A stretch of DNA of 64,000 bases, from positions 371,501 to 435,500 of the forward strand of contig NW_024104532.1 of the NCBI RefSeq assembly GCF_003945595.2. Reading direction: 5' to 3'. The DNA is from Pipra filicauda (lineage: Eukaryota; Chordata; Aves; Passeriformes; Pipridae). Below, in pieces: positions 41,001-53,800 of the stretch. The notes under the pieces were generated by a model. That model had not been told where the DNA came from, made no database searches, and was given only the letters and a program-made list of their open reading frames with translations. Made by a program: the position numbers and the translations under genes. Numbering within the stretch: the stretch's first letter is position 1; every line of letters starts with the position of its first letter.

Positions 41001-42128
41001 TCTCCATGGAAAGTACTTCTTCCTTTTCGTGTGTAGCAGATAGATTTTATCCTGTCCTTGCTTCAAAGATTGTTGGAGCATTAGCAGCTATATGTTTTTT
41101 ATTTGGGTTTTTTTGGTTGGTTGTTCTTCTTTCTTTTATACCAGTTATGCCAGCTTATACCAAAACTTATATCAGGGTTTCCCATGGAACTGGTACCCAA
41201 CCAGGTACATTCCATTGTATGCAAGGCACAAATTGCGGTAGTTCTTCCATCATGGAAATATTTATAAATGCTGTAAATTGTTTTGTAAATTGAACGAAGT
41301 CAAATTTGCAGTTGTGTGTTTGCCAGGTCCACCTACTTGCAGCACCAGGGTTGGTTGAGTGCTGTGAATTTCACCTCTGTGTAGTATTTCTGTGATGAGG
41401 ATATATGGGATGTTCATTGTGGTGTATCTTTAATGAGATTTCTGCTAGTATAATAGAGTTGGCTTCTGTGCTTTTGTATAAAATATTTGGAAGTCATGTT
41501 CATCTGAGCAGTCCTTGATTGGCTTAACGTTCCTATAATCTGATCTGGAGTTTATAGCTCGAGTACAGGGAAATCATCAAAATGATGGGATTAATAGGTT
41601 TTGTATCTTGCATTTTTATTAAATCTTAATGCAATTATTCAAGTATTTGTGCGTATGCAGCATAACCTGTAAATCTTGCTGGTAAATCAGATTTCAGAAG
41701 CAGTGCTCTGAAGTGTGTCCTTATAGGAAGCAAACAGCTTGTGTGCTGTTTGCTCATGTTGAATGGAGTGTGGATTTCTGCAAACATGTGCAAGTTCTGC
41801 TTCAAATGCCCACTTCTAAAATTGATCTTCAAACCAGATCATTTGCTCTTTCTGTGAATATGCAGCTAGTTGTATTTAGGATGGCTTCAGCTGGCACTAA
41901 ATTTCATGCTCACTGCTTCTGCCAGGGATTGCAGTCCAAAACCAGCTCTTTGACATGTGATAAAACACTACATGTATGTTTGTTCTGTGGGAGAGCTCCT
42001 CTAGTTTTAAATTTCCTGAAAGTTTCTGTAAAGCAGAAGGGGCAGGTGGGAGGGGTGGGAAATCTGTAATCTTACTTGGAATGGCAGTTCAGAGATTCCT
42101 TTTGTCAGCATCTTCATTCTGTGTATTT
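38071..42128 (+). other. Intron 1, unique sequence
   Basis: No gene, RNA gene or clear repeat was recognised. Open frames are short and overlapping. Confidence 0.55.
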
Positions 42129-42650
42129 GTTGTCCAAGCCTATAACGGGTCCAATAAGAGTAAAAGGATCCCAGACTTGGCAATAGAAACTGGAATAGTT
42201 TATTGAACACTCTAAGCTCTTATTTAAGGGTCTTGGGAGCTTGACATGTTAATAAGGAGGCAGGGTTATGCCAAGGAGGGGATTCCACAATCTAGTAGTA
42301 GTGGGGGTGACATAAGGAAAAAAAGGGATTTACATTTCTCAGATCCAGTATTTACATTTGGGGGGAAAAGGATTTGATATTTCCAGTAAGCAAGATTATA
42401 CTGGGGAAGGGTGGTCAGCTTTTGCTGTAATAAGGATTACACAGGGAGGGGAAAAAACAATGGGATATCTGATAGCATCATGCAAAGTCTCTCCACATCC
42501 TGCTGGGGAAGGCAGGACAATCCACAGGAATGGATGCCAATGGATCTTGTCTGGTTCTTTAGATGGTGGGTTTTTCCCCAGCCTCTGTGGCCCGAGGCTT
42601 CCTGTTTAAACCCAGCAGTTCCTATTCTGCTGCAATTTTGGACTGCAACA
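42129..42650 (-). mobile_element. Probable solo LTR of an endogenous retrovirus
   Basis: Read on the minus strand, this 522-bp segment begins TGTTGCAGTCC and ends GGACAACA, which are inverted-repeat termini of TG...CA type. Near its 3' end it has a TATA-like CTTAAATAAGAG, followed about 20 bp later by the polyadenylation signal AATAAA and then a short U5-like end. This order (TATA, AATAAA, terminal CA) is that of a retroviral LTR. No internal gag/pol/env sequence or second LTR is nearby, so it would be a solo LTR. I could not find a matching target-site duplication, so the ends are provisional. It lies antisense to GALNT10 inside intron 1. Confidence 0.45.
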
Positions 42651-45600
42651 CAAGCCCTTCCTGGCTGTTGTACCTCAGGAAAGGTGAGTAATGGGTTGTT
42701 CCCATCCTGATCATGAGGTAGCCCAGGGCGTGATGTCTTCTTGGGGAATTTTGTAATGTGTTGCTGTACCTTAGAGCAAGGTCAAAGAAATGTTCTTACT
42801 GCTTGAGGGGGAAAACAAGAAGGTTTCTGATACAACTAAATGCCTGCAGGAGCTTATTCCACAGTGTTGAGCAGATCCCTGACACAGGCTACAGTGGGAA
42901 ACGGAGCAGTTCTGTAGATGAGAAGGGCTGTAAACATTTTAGTGAACAGAAAAGGTGAGAAAGCTGTTTTGGGCAAACGAAATCTAAAACTAAGCCAGCT
43001 TGGCTTTTAACAGCTGAAAGGAAAGTCTGAGACTGAAACTGCTGTGCTGTCACAAGATGTGCTAAAATTCGGGGAAGAACTCACTTCTTGGTGCTCTGTG
43101 CTGACTTTGGAAGCAGCTGTGCATCTGCAGGCCTGGGTTGAATTAACCAAACAATAAGTTCAGAACAGCAAACATTGCAAGACTGTAATATTATTTCTAA
43201 AGATAAGTGAAGAACAAAGTGTGAGGTGTTTGGTAGAGATAGATGACTAAGCTGGATGTCATATAACTGTCCTCAGCTGATGTCTTCAGACTTTAATCAT
43301 CTGATGAAGCAGGACTTTTTGCTAGACGAAATTTTGTTTGTGCTCAGGGATTTTCAGCAATTGAGGTTGAATAAAACTTGTTAACTGAAGGAATTTAAGG
43401 GTGGGGGGGAGAGTTTCAGTTCAAACAGGTACTGTTCTAGCACTTGACACAAAAAGCTTTCTGCATTAAAAAATGGAGTCAGCTAAAATTGGGTAATGCT
43501 TAAGCAGCAGGCTGTCCCATCCACCAAGGAGTTGGATGCCTAGTGTTCTGCAAGGAACGTGTTTCTTTAATAGCTCCACAGTTCTCAAGTGCCCCTGGGC
43601 ATTCTGCAGAAAAGGCTCTGCTTTGTGCCTGTCTGCACTGATCCATTCATGGTTCTGATCCAGCTGTGCTTTCATTCACTGACACGGGGTAAGGTCTGGT
43701 CGAGGAGTGCCCACAGGATTTGGGGCTCTACTTCTGAAGGAATCAGGCAGGTTATTTCCATACCCTGAAGCATGTCTTTCTCAAAAACAAAGCACAAATC
43801 TGAACTTCAGCTGTTTCTGGTTGGAAAGAACGTGATGGCCAAATGTTAGCATCATGCAGGAAACTTTAAGGTCTGGTTCGAACCTGTTGCTTTGGTCTGA
43901 GTCACAACATGACTGTGAAGATGAACTTGTCTTTTTTGTCTTTGAAAGCACTTAAACATTCCACATGATGTGCTGCCATTTAGTCCTGCATTGCCTTTTA
44001 ATAGTTCCTGAAATTTTGAAGGTATGGATTATGTTAATGTACCTTTTAAATTTTTTATGAACTGAAATAACTTCGAAAATTAACCTTTTGAAAACACTTG
44101 GGTAGATCACATGACAGGCTTTTAGCAGCTTTTCTTTTTCTAGTCATATGCTGCCTCCTGTTCCAGTAAATGAGGAGCTTTGATTGACTGAGGTTATGCT
44201 CAGCTTCCTGACCCGGGACCAGCCTCCAGCTGATGTTGGTGATATTTTTATTTTTCATTAGCTTGTCTGAAAGTCTCAGCTGTTTTCATGCCAGTACAAA
44301 GGATGGAGGCTGTTTATGCTGTTATGAGTGTTGTACCAGTTTGTTGTTCAACACACGTTAATAGAACTCTGACAAACAAAAAAAAGAATTTTATTTCTTC
44401 ATGGTGCAATAACACTTGATATCTATTTATTTATGAAAGGGTTACCTACATTTAGTGTGGATGGTCTCATGATCATTAAAACCTGGGCTTCTTGCTGCAG
44501 TGAGAGGATTCCTCCTTGTTTCTGCCAGACTTGGCTTCTCATGTTTTACCTCACATACACCTTGGGTCCTGTCATTTTGAAAGACTGGAGAGAATCTCAC
44601 AATAGATGTTTCCTATTTCTGCTTTGCCATGTCACAGACTGTGACAACTAGGGTGCACCCAAGTGTGTACTCTCGTGTGTTCCACCGAGTTCACCTCAGG
44701 TTGCAAGTTCCTTCAGTAAACAGAGGAGTGGTTTCAATTTGCTCTCCCTTTCTCTGCCATTTTTCTTTAATTGTTTTGTTATCTTCAACATCTTGTTGTA
44801 GGATATCCGTGCAAGAGAGACTTGCTGAGGTGCTGGGATAAATGAAGAGGCCTGGGATGGAACAGATGCTCCCTTTAACACTGTCTCCAAAGATCATAGC
44901 TTCTCGGGTCTGATCACAGCTCCTTGTTTCAAAAGAAAATAATAAATCAGCAAAACAAGTGTTTGAACAGGGTTTGAGATCTGTACAGCATCATGATTTG
45001 CAAATGTGCTTCAGCAAGTCTTTTTTTCCTCATGTGTAGAAAACTCTTGGCTTACATCTCCATCCACACTTCTTTTTTTTTGGCTGGAGCCAGGCACACT
45101 AAATAGTGATTAAACAAAAAATTAAAATTCCATTTTTGTGCATTTGGCATTTGAATGCTGATCAATTGCTTTGGCGGCGTGTTAAGTAACAGCGTGGTAG
45201 ACAACAGAAGGGGCTTATTTACAGCAATCTGTCTAAATCCATTTTCAATGTATTGCTTAATATGCCTTTCTACTTTAGTTCATTTTCAGTTTTTAAAAAA
45301 TGAAGGCTTGAAACAGGCAGGAGAACAGTTTAAGATATTGCTGCAGAAGTAATCACTCCTTAGTGGTAAACAACATCCAGTTCTTAAGGAAAAGAAAATG
45401 TGCTTGAGCTGAAATAGAACTTATGGGCTTGTTGTAGGAGTTAATGGATAGAATTCAATGGCTTGTGCACTTACATAGTCTGACTAGATGATCATAATGA
45501 AGCCTGCATGATTTGAAATGTGCTTTTTGCATGTTGCTTACAATTGACCATTTAAGAAAACAATGATATTTTTGCAAAATGGGTAGCTAACGTAGAGCAA

Positions 45601-47357
45601 AACAGAAAATTGCTGACCTCTTTTATAGGGACAGAAGTCCAGATCCATAATGTCACTTTACCCTAACCATGCAGCACAGAGAGCTGCAATGGTCAAACAA
45701 TGGGTGCTGCATTCCATGGTTAAAATGCAGATAAGGGCAGATGTGCTGGTGGGTTTGGACAAAAATGTTATGCCTCCTGTCATGCAGTTAGAATTAATGG
45801 AAAATTAGGATAAGAGTGAAAATTGAGATGGAAAACAGCATTATATGTATGGTATGGCTTCCCATAAATGAGATGCTTGTTTAATAGTTAAACAAGTCAG
45901 TCGTAGGAAACTTGCTGTGTTTTGCAGATTGCTTGGATATCACAGTCTAGAGTGTCTGTTGAAGGAGTATCATCAAGTTATGTAATTTGCATAATTAAGT
46001 CAAATTCCGTGCAGCATCCCTGAAGGAAACCACTAAAAAAAGCAACATTCTGGTCCCTGTATGCTGTCTGTGTTTCTAGAGCTCAGACATCTTTTACAAA
46101 AATGAGAAGGAAAAAAAAACAAAAGGAAAGAAAGGAAAAAAAGAGCTTCCAAAACTGCATCAATCTCAGCAACCTGCCCATTCTCCCAACGAGAGGGACT
46201 TTGAGGACATATGTGCACAACTTCCCTCTGCCCATGATGGCATCGTGCCCACAACCCTTCACACTGTTCTGCCAATAGTGATGACATGAGCATAAAATCT
46301 GCACTTAGGGAGGGGAAGGCAGTGTTTTATCATTCACACTGACTTTTTTGGTAGTCTGTTGAAATTAGGTTGGTCTTCAAAGTGTGGTTCTTAAGAAATA
46401 CAATGCTAATCAGGCTGCTGCAGCTACACCTTCCTTTTGGGGCTGTGTGGATCGTGAGGGCTGGCAAGGTCGCTGAAGCAAAGACATTGATATTCATTTT
46501 CTAGCACTGAAAGTCACTTCAAAATTAATATTTAGACACTGTTGACAGAACTTGTCAGTGACTCAGCAGACTTTTCAGTTATGGTGTTTTAATAGCGACC
46601 TGAAAAACCAATGTAAGCATCGTATGTTTGCTTGCGAGGGATACTGTTAGAAATATTCTAACCTCTTAACATTTACCCAAGTTGAATTAAATTTAATGGA
46701 GGATTTCTGAGTTGGATTGGCTAATGTAGCTTCTCTGCCCAAGACCAAAAAAAAGCTCCAGAATGCAGCACATCTGCCATTACCATCATCTGCAGCTATG
46801 TCTAACCTTCAGGATTCTAAAAGCTACTTGGAGAGGTTTGTCGATCCGACAGAGGTTCCTGGTGTGTTTTTCTTGTGTGAATCTCTTTAGGTGTTAGTTG
46901 TGCAGGGCAGTAACATCATGAGCTCTGCAGGCAGAGGAACAGATAGTGACTCACCCTGCACAGTCTCGTTTTACTTTGCCGATACCAACATGTGGAGGGG
47001 TTATTTCTTGTAAGTCTCCAAGACTGAGTTGTACAGAGCCTGTTCCCCAGGACGTAAGGATCAATAACTCTTATTCTGTGTACTTCTGAAGTCCATCACT
47101 GCAGTTCAGAAAGGTCTGAATAACTGGTGTGTGTACTTCATAGTTTTCCTTCTTGCTTAATTTAAAGTTTACAAATTGCTGACATGTGTGGCCTTGACAT
47201 GGTTAGCTTAACCCAGCTCAAAGATGTTTTCATGTGTAAATTTATCCCTGAGAGAAGTAATGCATCTACCTGCTCGACTTTCTGCTGTCTTCCTGCCTGA
47301 TTTGTACTGTGTGTAATACAGTGGCAGTCTCTGTGATTTTTTTTCTGGGTTTTTTTT
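42651..47357 (+). other. Intron 1, unique sequence
   Basis: AT-rich unique DNA with short chance open frames only. No exon or transposon was recognised. Confidence 0.55.
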
Positions 47358-47392
47358 CCTCTTTATTTTAACAGCCCTCTTTATTTTAACAG
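47358..47392 (+). repeat. 18-bp tandem duplication of a splice-acceptor-like sequence
   Basis: The string CCTCTTTATTTTAACAG occurs at 47358-47374 and again at 47376-47392, an 18-bp tandem duplication. Each copy ends in a pyrimidine-rich tract followed by AACAG, like a 3' splice site, and a T8 run precedes the first copy. The sequence directly after is GAGGATGG. A donor-like G|GTGAGA occurs at 47706/47707. Whether it is ever used in splicing is unknown. Confidence 0.7.
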
Positions 47393-49744
47393 GAGGATGG
47401 CGTGCTACTGCCTGCTTTCACTCAGTATTGCAGGGTTTAAATTGCTTGCATTAGGTCGTTGCTTGCTCTGAGGATGTTTACATGCACACTGCTGACCTCT
47501 CTGAAGAATGGCTCGAAGCTGGGCAGAAAATTTACTTCCCTGTTCACATTATCCTACATTGAGAGCACAAACACAAGGATCACTCCAGCCCAGAGCCTGG
47601 GGGTGCTCACACTGAGCAGGGATGGCTTGAACTGCTTTTTAATGGCTTTTAGGCTGCTGCTTGGCCAGATGAGCATTGTCTGCTTTGGTGGTACAGCTGT
47701 GTAATGGTGAGAGAGCCCCTCCTGAAACAGCCGATAGCCCAGTGGTGTGGCTTCCCTTAGAAACTGGTGTGAGTCCTTTGGGGTGTATGTCAAACTTGTG
47801 TTGTGAGGCTCAGGGTCACACTCTGTATTCCTCCTTCTGGATCTAGTCCCTGGACACTCTGACAGTGGTCTCCTCTGCAGTGGAGGGTGGGGGTTCTGGA
47901 GTAGCTGCTGGTAAGGGATTTTCATGTGTTGAATCTCAGTGAATGGCAGAAGGGACAGTGGCATTGTAAGCGATTCTCCGGGTATGCACGTTCAGTCCAG
48001 AGTGCTATAAACACGAGACAAAAAAGACTTAAAATATTGAGGTTTCAGACTTGCCAGTTGTTCCTGTGCCCAGTATGACACTTGTGCACAAGCCTAGTGC
48101 TCAGAAAGTTGGCAAAACTCTCCTGGCAAGGAGGTGCTCTGGTCTATGAAAGCTTTCCAGGGCTTTTCCTGGCAGGGGAGTATCCTGGAGAGGAGATTGG
48201 CCAGAGAGCAGGCCTGGCAAAGGATGGTTCTTGCAAAACAGAGGCAAATACTTCCCAGAACAGTAGTGTGCTCTGTCAGTTATTTAGTGGGGATGATTAG
48301 AAGGGGTGACATGTTGTCCAAACAATTAAGAGCCGCTGTGGTGGCCAGACGAGTAGGTGTGCTGGACTGCTGCAGTAGCACAGAGTGGCTGCGTCACGGT
48401 GCTGAAAATTTTACACCAAAAATAACCAGGCTGCCACTGTTTCTTTGTCACACAGCTGTCATCCAGACCTGCTCACACTAGCTGGCACGAGCTAGCAAAG
48501 GTCCAGGTAGAGTTTGTGCAAATTGTCCATGAGGTTTTAGGTCAGGTGGAGCCATGGGTAGATGCTGATGGGTTTGCCTGGTCCTCGCCCCCACTGTGCC
48601 CTGGCTCATCACACCCTGAGGGAGCATCTCAAACCGCCTCTGCTCACACCCACTACACAAAAGCAGCAGTAACCTCCTGAGGTGGAGTAAACATTAGGTT
48701 TTTGGGTGGTGTATGTTTTTCAAGGTGTTCTGTGATGACGTTGCTGACACCAGCCCCAAGGACTAGAGGACTGTTTCCCCAGAAGTGCTGTTGCCCACTG
48801 TGTTCAGTTTGCCCTCCCAGTGCTCTCTTGCCCGTTTGGTTCCTAGATCACACATTCATCTTGACACTTAAAAGTACTTTTGCATTATCAGCAGGTAGAA
48901 ATCACAGGAGAGCAGTGATGTGTAATGGGACAGCTGGAAAACCACAAGGCAGGTTAAGCAATTCAGTTTTACGCTTATGTTTGACAAGTTCAGGTGAGCC
49001 CTTCCGTAACAGAATTGTGTGGTTCTTCACACTGCTCTGCTGCTCTGGGGCTGCACTTGCCTTCTGCTGTGTCATGGGAATCAGTGAGGCTTTTGCAGTG
49101 CCTCTCATGAAACCTCTTTCCTTCAGTAAATGTGATTCTTCAGCCTATGCAGTCAGAGGTGAGCTGGAGATGTTGGATTGCTCGTGATGACCTTCATTTG
49201 CTGACTTGTTTCCAAAGCACTCATTGCTTTTGAATTTTAGGGACAACGTCATAAAATAGGAGCTCTAATTGGGTTCACTTCAGGCTCATGCCTTGTGTAG
49301 AATTTGCTTTTAAGTTCAGCAGCAAGAGTCTTAATAAATGACCTTTTAAGTCTTATTTTGATTTTATTCAAGTGTGGTAGTGTGCTCATTAATAATGATC
49401 CTGCAATAGGTCTCCCATTACATCCTATTTAATTAACAAAAATGCTGTAAGATGTATTGGATGTTTTCAAAATGAAAATGGGAGTTTTTAATAGATTCCC
49501 TGATTAAGAAATACTGTTCTGCATACATGATGGTGCCCTGAAAATTATCACTTAACAGCTATAGATAAAGTACTGTTCTGAGACAAGCAAAACTTGCTTC
49601 CTCCCCCTTTCAGGCTACAAGCCACGTGCTTGGGATGAACTTACCCTAAGGAAGATGTTTAATCTCTTCTTACAGGAAGGGGAGGCTGTTAAGGAAAGGT
49701 TGCATGTGTTGTGTATTTAATATATCCAATCTTTTATTTAAAAG
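47393..49744 (+). other. Intron 1 end with exon 2 acceptor
   Basis: Unique intronic DNA. The intron ends in a T/A-rich tract and AAAG immediately before exon 2. No other gene was recognised. Confidence 0.65.
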
Positions 49745-49847
49745 GCATCATACATGAGGCAAAAGAAAGATGCTTACTTTGCTGATGGACAGAGAAAAAA
49801 GGACTGGCATAACAACGAAGCTATAAGGAGGGACTCTGAGCGTGTAG
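49745..49847 (+). CDS. GALNT10: GALNT10 coding exon 2 (luminal stem)
   Basis: This 103-nt exon encodes residues 58-91 plus the first base of codon 92. It continues exon 1 in phase 0 and ends in phase 1 before a GTATGT donor. The peptide includes RQKKDAYF, KKDWHN and EAIRRDSERV, which line up with the stem of mammalian GALNT10 (RQKK, KDWH, EAIRRD as I recall them). This luminal stem holds the catalytic domain away from the Golgi membrane. It is less conserved than exons 3 and 4. Met61 is the first in-frame methionine after the start, so initiation here would produce a protein lacking the membrane anchor. Confidence 0.95.
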
Positions 49848-50691
49848 GTATGTAAGATTGCTATAAAAATGTTTTAATACTGATTGTAATTTGCTTTTAT
49901 TTGGTAGGCTGAGTGTAAAACAACATGTTCAACTTCAGGGTCAAGATGATGTTCTTGACATGATGCAGCAGTTAAAGCCAGTTAATCTGTTAATCTTTAA
50001 CTGTGTTAATCCCAATTAAATTCCTTTTCCCCCAACTCCACAATAACCATTTTGAGGTGAAAATGTATCAGTAAACATCTTGGTGTTTTATGACAGGTGC
50101 AGTGTTGATTTTTTTTAAAACTTACAAAAAAACAAATAGGCGTGTTCTTCTCCCAGAAATGGGAGATCCAGAAAAGAAGAAGAGGGATAAGACAAATGTT
50201 CTGGACTATAACATTCATGCAAGTTTTATTTCATAAAATAAGGGCCATCACAGGTTTACACTGGTGTGTCTGCAAGGGCTCTGCCCCTCAGTGCAAGAGC
50301 TCAGGTTCTAAATACGCATATCCATCTGTGCTGAAAATTCCAACAGTGCTGAGGTATTCAAACCATATGGATTCTTCTGCTGTGAAACAAAAGGTGTTCT
50401 ATAGATCCTCCACAGCATTGCCATAAGTCCTTTGTCAGTTTGTGGTGTTAGAAGGAATGCTTAACTTCTGTGATTTGCACAGCTGAGTGGTTTGTAGCAA
50501 AACTACTTATCAGATAAAATTGATAGATTGACATAGTTGACCCGGTGCTAAATATGACACAGAGCACAAAACTAAGGAAGGAGTTTTTAAAGGACTGTAA
50601 GATGCTCTTTTTTTGCTATATGGATTAGTTTCTGGCCAGTTAAGCACTAATTAGTAGTAATGATGTGTATTTATTTTCTGTCTATCCATAG
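49848..50691 (+). other. Intron 2 (844 bp)
   Basis: A short intron starting GTATGT and ending in TTTTCTGTCTATCCATAG. It holds an HNF1-like cluster at 49981-50010 and otherwise no recognised feature. Confidence 0.9.
49981..50010. promoter_or_regulatory. HNF1-like GTTAATC cluster
   Basis: Three copies of GTTAAT occur in 30 bp. The segment GTTAATCTTTAAC at 49989-50001 differs by one base from the palindromic HNF1 core GTTAATNATTAAC. It lies 134 bp downstream of exon 2. Binding is inference. Confidence 0.35.
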
Positions 50692-50830
50692 GAAATGGAG
50701 AACAGGGAAAACCTTACCCAATGACTGATGCAGAGCGAGTGGACCAGGCATACAGGGAAAATGGCTTTAATATCTTTGTGAGTGATAAGATTTCCCTGAA
50801 TCGTTCCCTTCCAGACATCAGACACCCAAA
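50692..50830 (+). CDS. GALNT10: GALNT10 coding exon 3 (start of the catalytic region)
   Basis: This 139-nt exon completes codon 92 and encodes through residue 137 plus two bases of codon 138. The peptide contains [37 protein letters not shown] and IRHP. The I(S/A)LNRSLPD(V/I)R block is a hallmark of the polypeptide GalNAc-transferase family at the entry to the GT-A catalytic domain. The exon differs from my recollection of the human protein at only about two residues (Lys98 for Arg, Phe120 for Tyr), which identifies this paralogue as GALNT10. Asn128-Arg-Ser is a potential N-glycosylation sequon. The donor is GTGAGT. Confidence 0.98.
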
Positions 50831-53800
50831 GTGAGTATACAGTTTGGATTTCTACAAGCGAAAGTTTGCAAGCCCTAAATTAACACATCTGCAGGAGTGT
50901 GTTCTTTTTTATTATAGACTCTTATACCTTTGTTCATCAACTATGGTCCTTTCACAGCTGGGTCTTACTGTCTCCTTAATAAAGAACAGTGTATAGTCAT
51001 TGCAACAGGAAATAGAGGAGACCAAATCTGGGGGGGGGGGAATCCCCTTTTGATTCCAAAAGACTTAAAATTACCAAAGACTTCCAGCCCTGTGCAGAAG
51101 AGATCTTGAACTTAACCCAGAGAGAGGTTACTTCCTTCACCTCTTGGAACGCAACAGTTCAGTTGCTGAGCCCCCTGAGAGAGCCAACAGCTCTTAGCAA
51201 CTAATAAGGTGGAACCTTTTCTGTCTGTAGTGAAACTGATGTCAATGTCTGACTCGGTTGACAGGTGCCCTAAGTGCAGTCAGGTGATGGCTTTGTCACT
51301 AAACACTGTCCCCTTCTTATGTTGGCCATTAGCTGGAAATGATCATGGAGTGCTCAGGAGCAGAACAAGATAGGAGCAGCTCCACTCAGCTGTGTATGAA
51401 GAGTTTTATCAGATTTGTGGATTATTTTCTCTGACATCTTCCTCGTAAAAACAGCCTCATCAGGATTTACAAGTAGAAGCTTGTTCCAATTGAATGCTGA
51501 CTTTCGAGTTTGTCTGGTTTCGGACATTATCCCTTCGGATGGTGTTAAACTGGATTTTGTGCAAACTAGAAGGAGTTTTTCCATTAGCAAAAGTGCTTCA
51601 GTTAGGACTTAGCCATCGTTTAGACAAAGCAGAGAGGTTTTTAAATGCTGTGGAGTTCTTAATCTGAAAGCATTGTTAGGCATTTGAATCTAAGCTTGTT
51701 TTGTGTAAAGCTGGTTTTATCACAATTAGTAAATCTGAATTCAACATCTACTTTATTCACGTAATTTCCAGAAGTCGGGTTTTATAATTTAACTGCACAA
51801 TTGAGATATTACCTCTTCAGCAGTCACAGCAAGCTAATCAAATAAACTGGCTTGGCATCCTTTCTCAATATATACACATAAAACAAAGTAGTGAGTATAG
51901 CTCCATAAATATTTTAGACATGCAGCTGAAATGTTTAGACATAAAGATAAATCAGGTAACTGAAAATGTTTGTGGATCAGCCCATACTCAAATTCTGGGA
52001 AATACAGTTTGATTTCACTAACCTAAATTCTGCCCGGCCTCCATTTACAGGGTCTGCTTTGGGCTCTGAGAACTTAAATGTCAGACAATGCCAGTATTTT
52101 GCTATCTGAGGGTTAAATATATTACCTCACATTCCCCATTGTTTCCTGAAATTGCCGACTCAGTGTTGCTAATTCTGCTATTTAAACTTTTTTAAAGTGT
52201 GAAGCTTCTAACTCCAGCCCCAGTTAAAATTAGGAAGTGAAGTGTCTACTTAAGCTGTGATTAATGATGCTGCTGCAGTAGTTTGCTTGTTGCTTGACAT
52301 ATCAGTGTAGCAGGTTGTAATTGTGGAGGCCTCGAGGAGAGGATAAACAGCATGTGCCTAATGGATGCTGGGATTAGCTGGGCAGGGAGCAGGGTTATGT
52401 ACAGTGGAGATATGCAGTAAAGGAATTCATGACTGGAAAGGTCTGCTGTGCATTCGCTGTGCCCATTAAAAAAGATATACTTGAAACGGTGTGGTTTGTG
52501 TTACCTGGGAGGTTGATGAGGGCAATTTATAACAAAGTTAGGCTGAGACCTAGTCATAAAGACACAAGTCCTTAAAGAGTATTCCAGAAAGAAGGGAGCT
52601 GTGTTTTCAGAGCCTCTTACATACAGTGAGGTAATAGAGACTTTGGAGATGTGCCTGCAGGCAGCAGGGAGCGTAAGGAGAAGGTGATCTGGGGGAAAAA
52701 TGCATCATCTGTCTTGTCCTAAGCTTTGGGAGATGGTATTCTCCCCAACAGCTGGCCTGGGTGGGGAAGGACAAAGAAGCAGCTGATGCGTGAGATGGTT
52801 TGTGTGGACTTTTATATAGCAAATAGCATGTCACCTCTGCTTTCTGTTAATTGTGGGAACCGAGGAGCTGGAGGATGACGTGTACTGGATCTGCCTGGTG
52901 CACACATACAATTGTTTGTTTCAGCAGTCATGTCTTCCCCTGATAACATTTTCTTTAAGTGCTTCTGGGTTTTTTAATATTAAATACTAATTTTGCAGCT
53001 CTTGTAAAGCAATTGTAGATGTGGTAGCTGGAGGGAAGCAATTTCTCTCCATGCTTAATGGTTAAACTTAATAGCTAAAGTTTCCCACTTGTTAAACTGG
53101 AACTCTCATTTTCTGACTAACTTTAAGAAGAGTTAGAAAAGATTCAAGGGCTCTTGGTTCCTATTGGAACAGAATTACAGCCAGTAGCCATCGGAAGAAG
53201 GTTAGGATGGCAATGCCAAGGGCTGGATGAAAGCAGTCCATGCAGATTCAGTTTGCATCTTGCATCTGTGCGTTGCAGCCACAGCCTGCAAGCTCTTGGC
53301 AGCACCCCAGGACAATTCATTACACCCAGAATAAGCTACTGTCCACTCACACAGGCACCAGAGTAACTTCCTGTAGCCACAGATGTACTGAGCTTGTATA
53401 ACATACGTGCATCCTTCTCCCTTCCCTGGGAAAGGTACCAGGAAAAAGCTGCCCCTGCCAGAGCCGCTTTCATTCCCGTCTGCCCTTCCGGGGAACAGGG
53501 AGGGAATTACTGTGTGTAAGCACTGAATTGTGCACACATCCTCCCTGAGGGTCTGCAGATCAGCTCTGGTGGCTGTGCAAGAGGTGCAGTCTTGAGGCGG
53601 GGCAGAGAGCAGAGTGTGACCTCCCTCCCCTGCTCCTGGGCAGGGGGCAGCTGGTCCTGCTGCCACTGTCATTACTACACTCCAGACACCTCCACTCACA
53701 TAACCACCCCTGTTTTGTACTGGACACATGAGGGTCTAGTAATGGAATAGATTTTTGACCCCAAATGAACAGCTACGGGTATTTTTTTAACTACAGTTGC

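Noticed and set aside
53202..53729. A 175-codon minus-strand open frame in intron 3
   Set aside because: It has no recognisable domain or family motif and lies in a locally GC-rich stretch where long frames arise by chance. I see no supporting splice structure or conserved neighbour.
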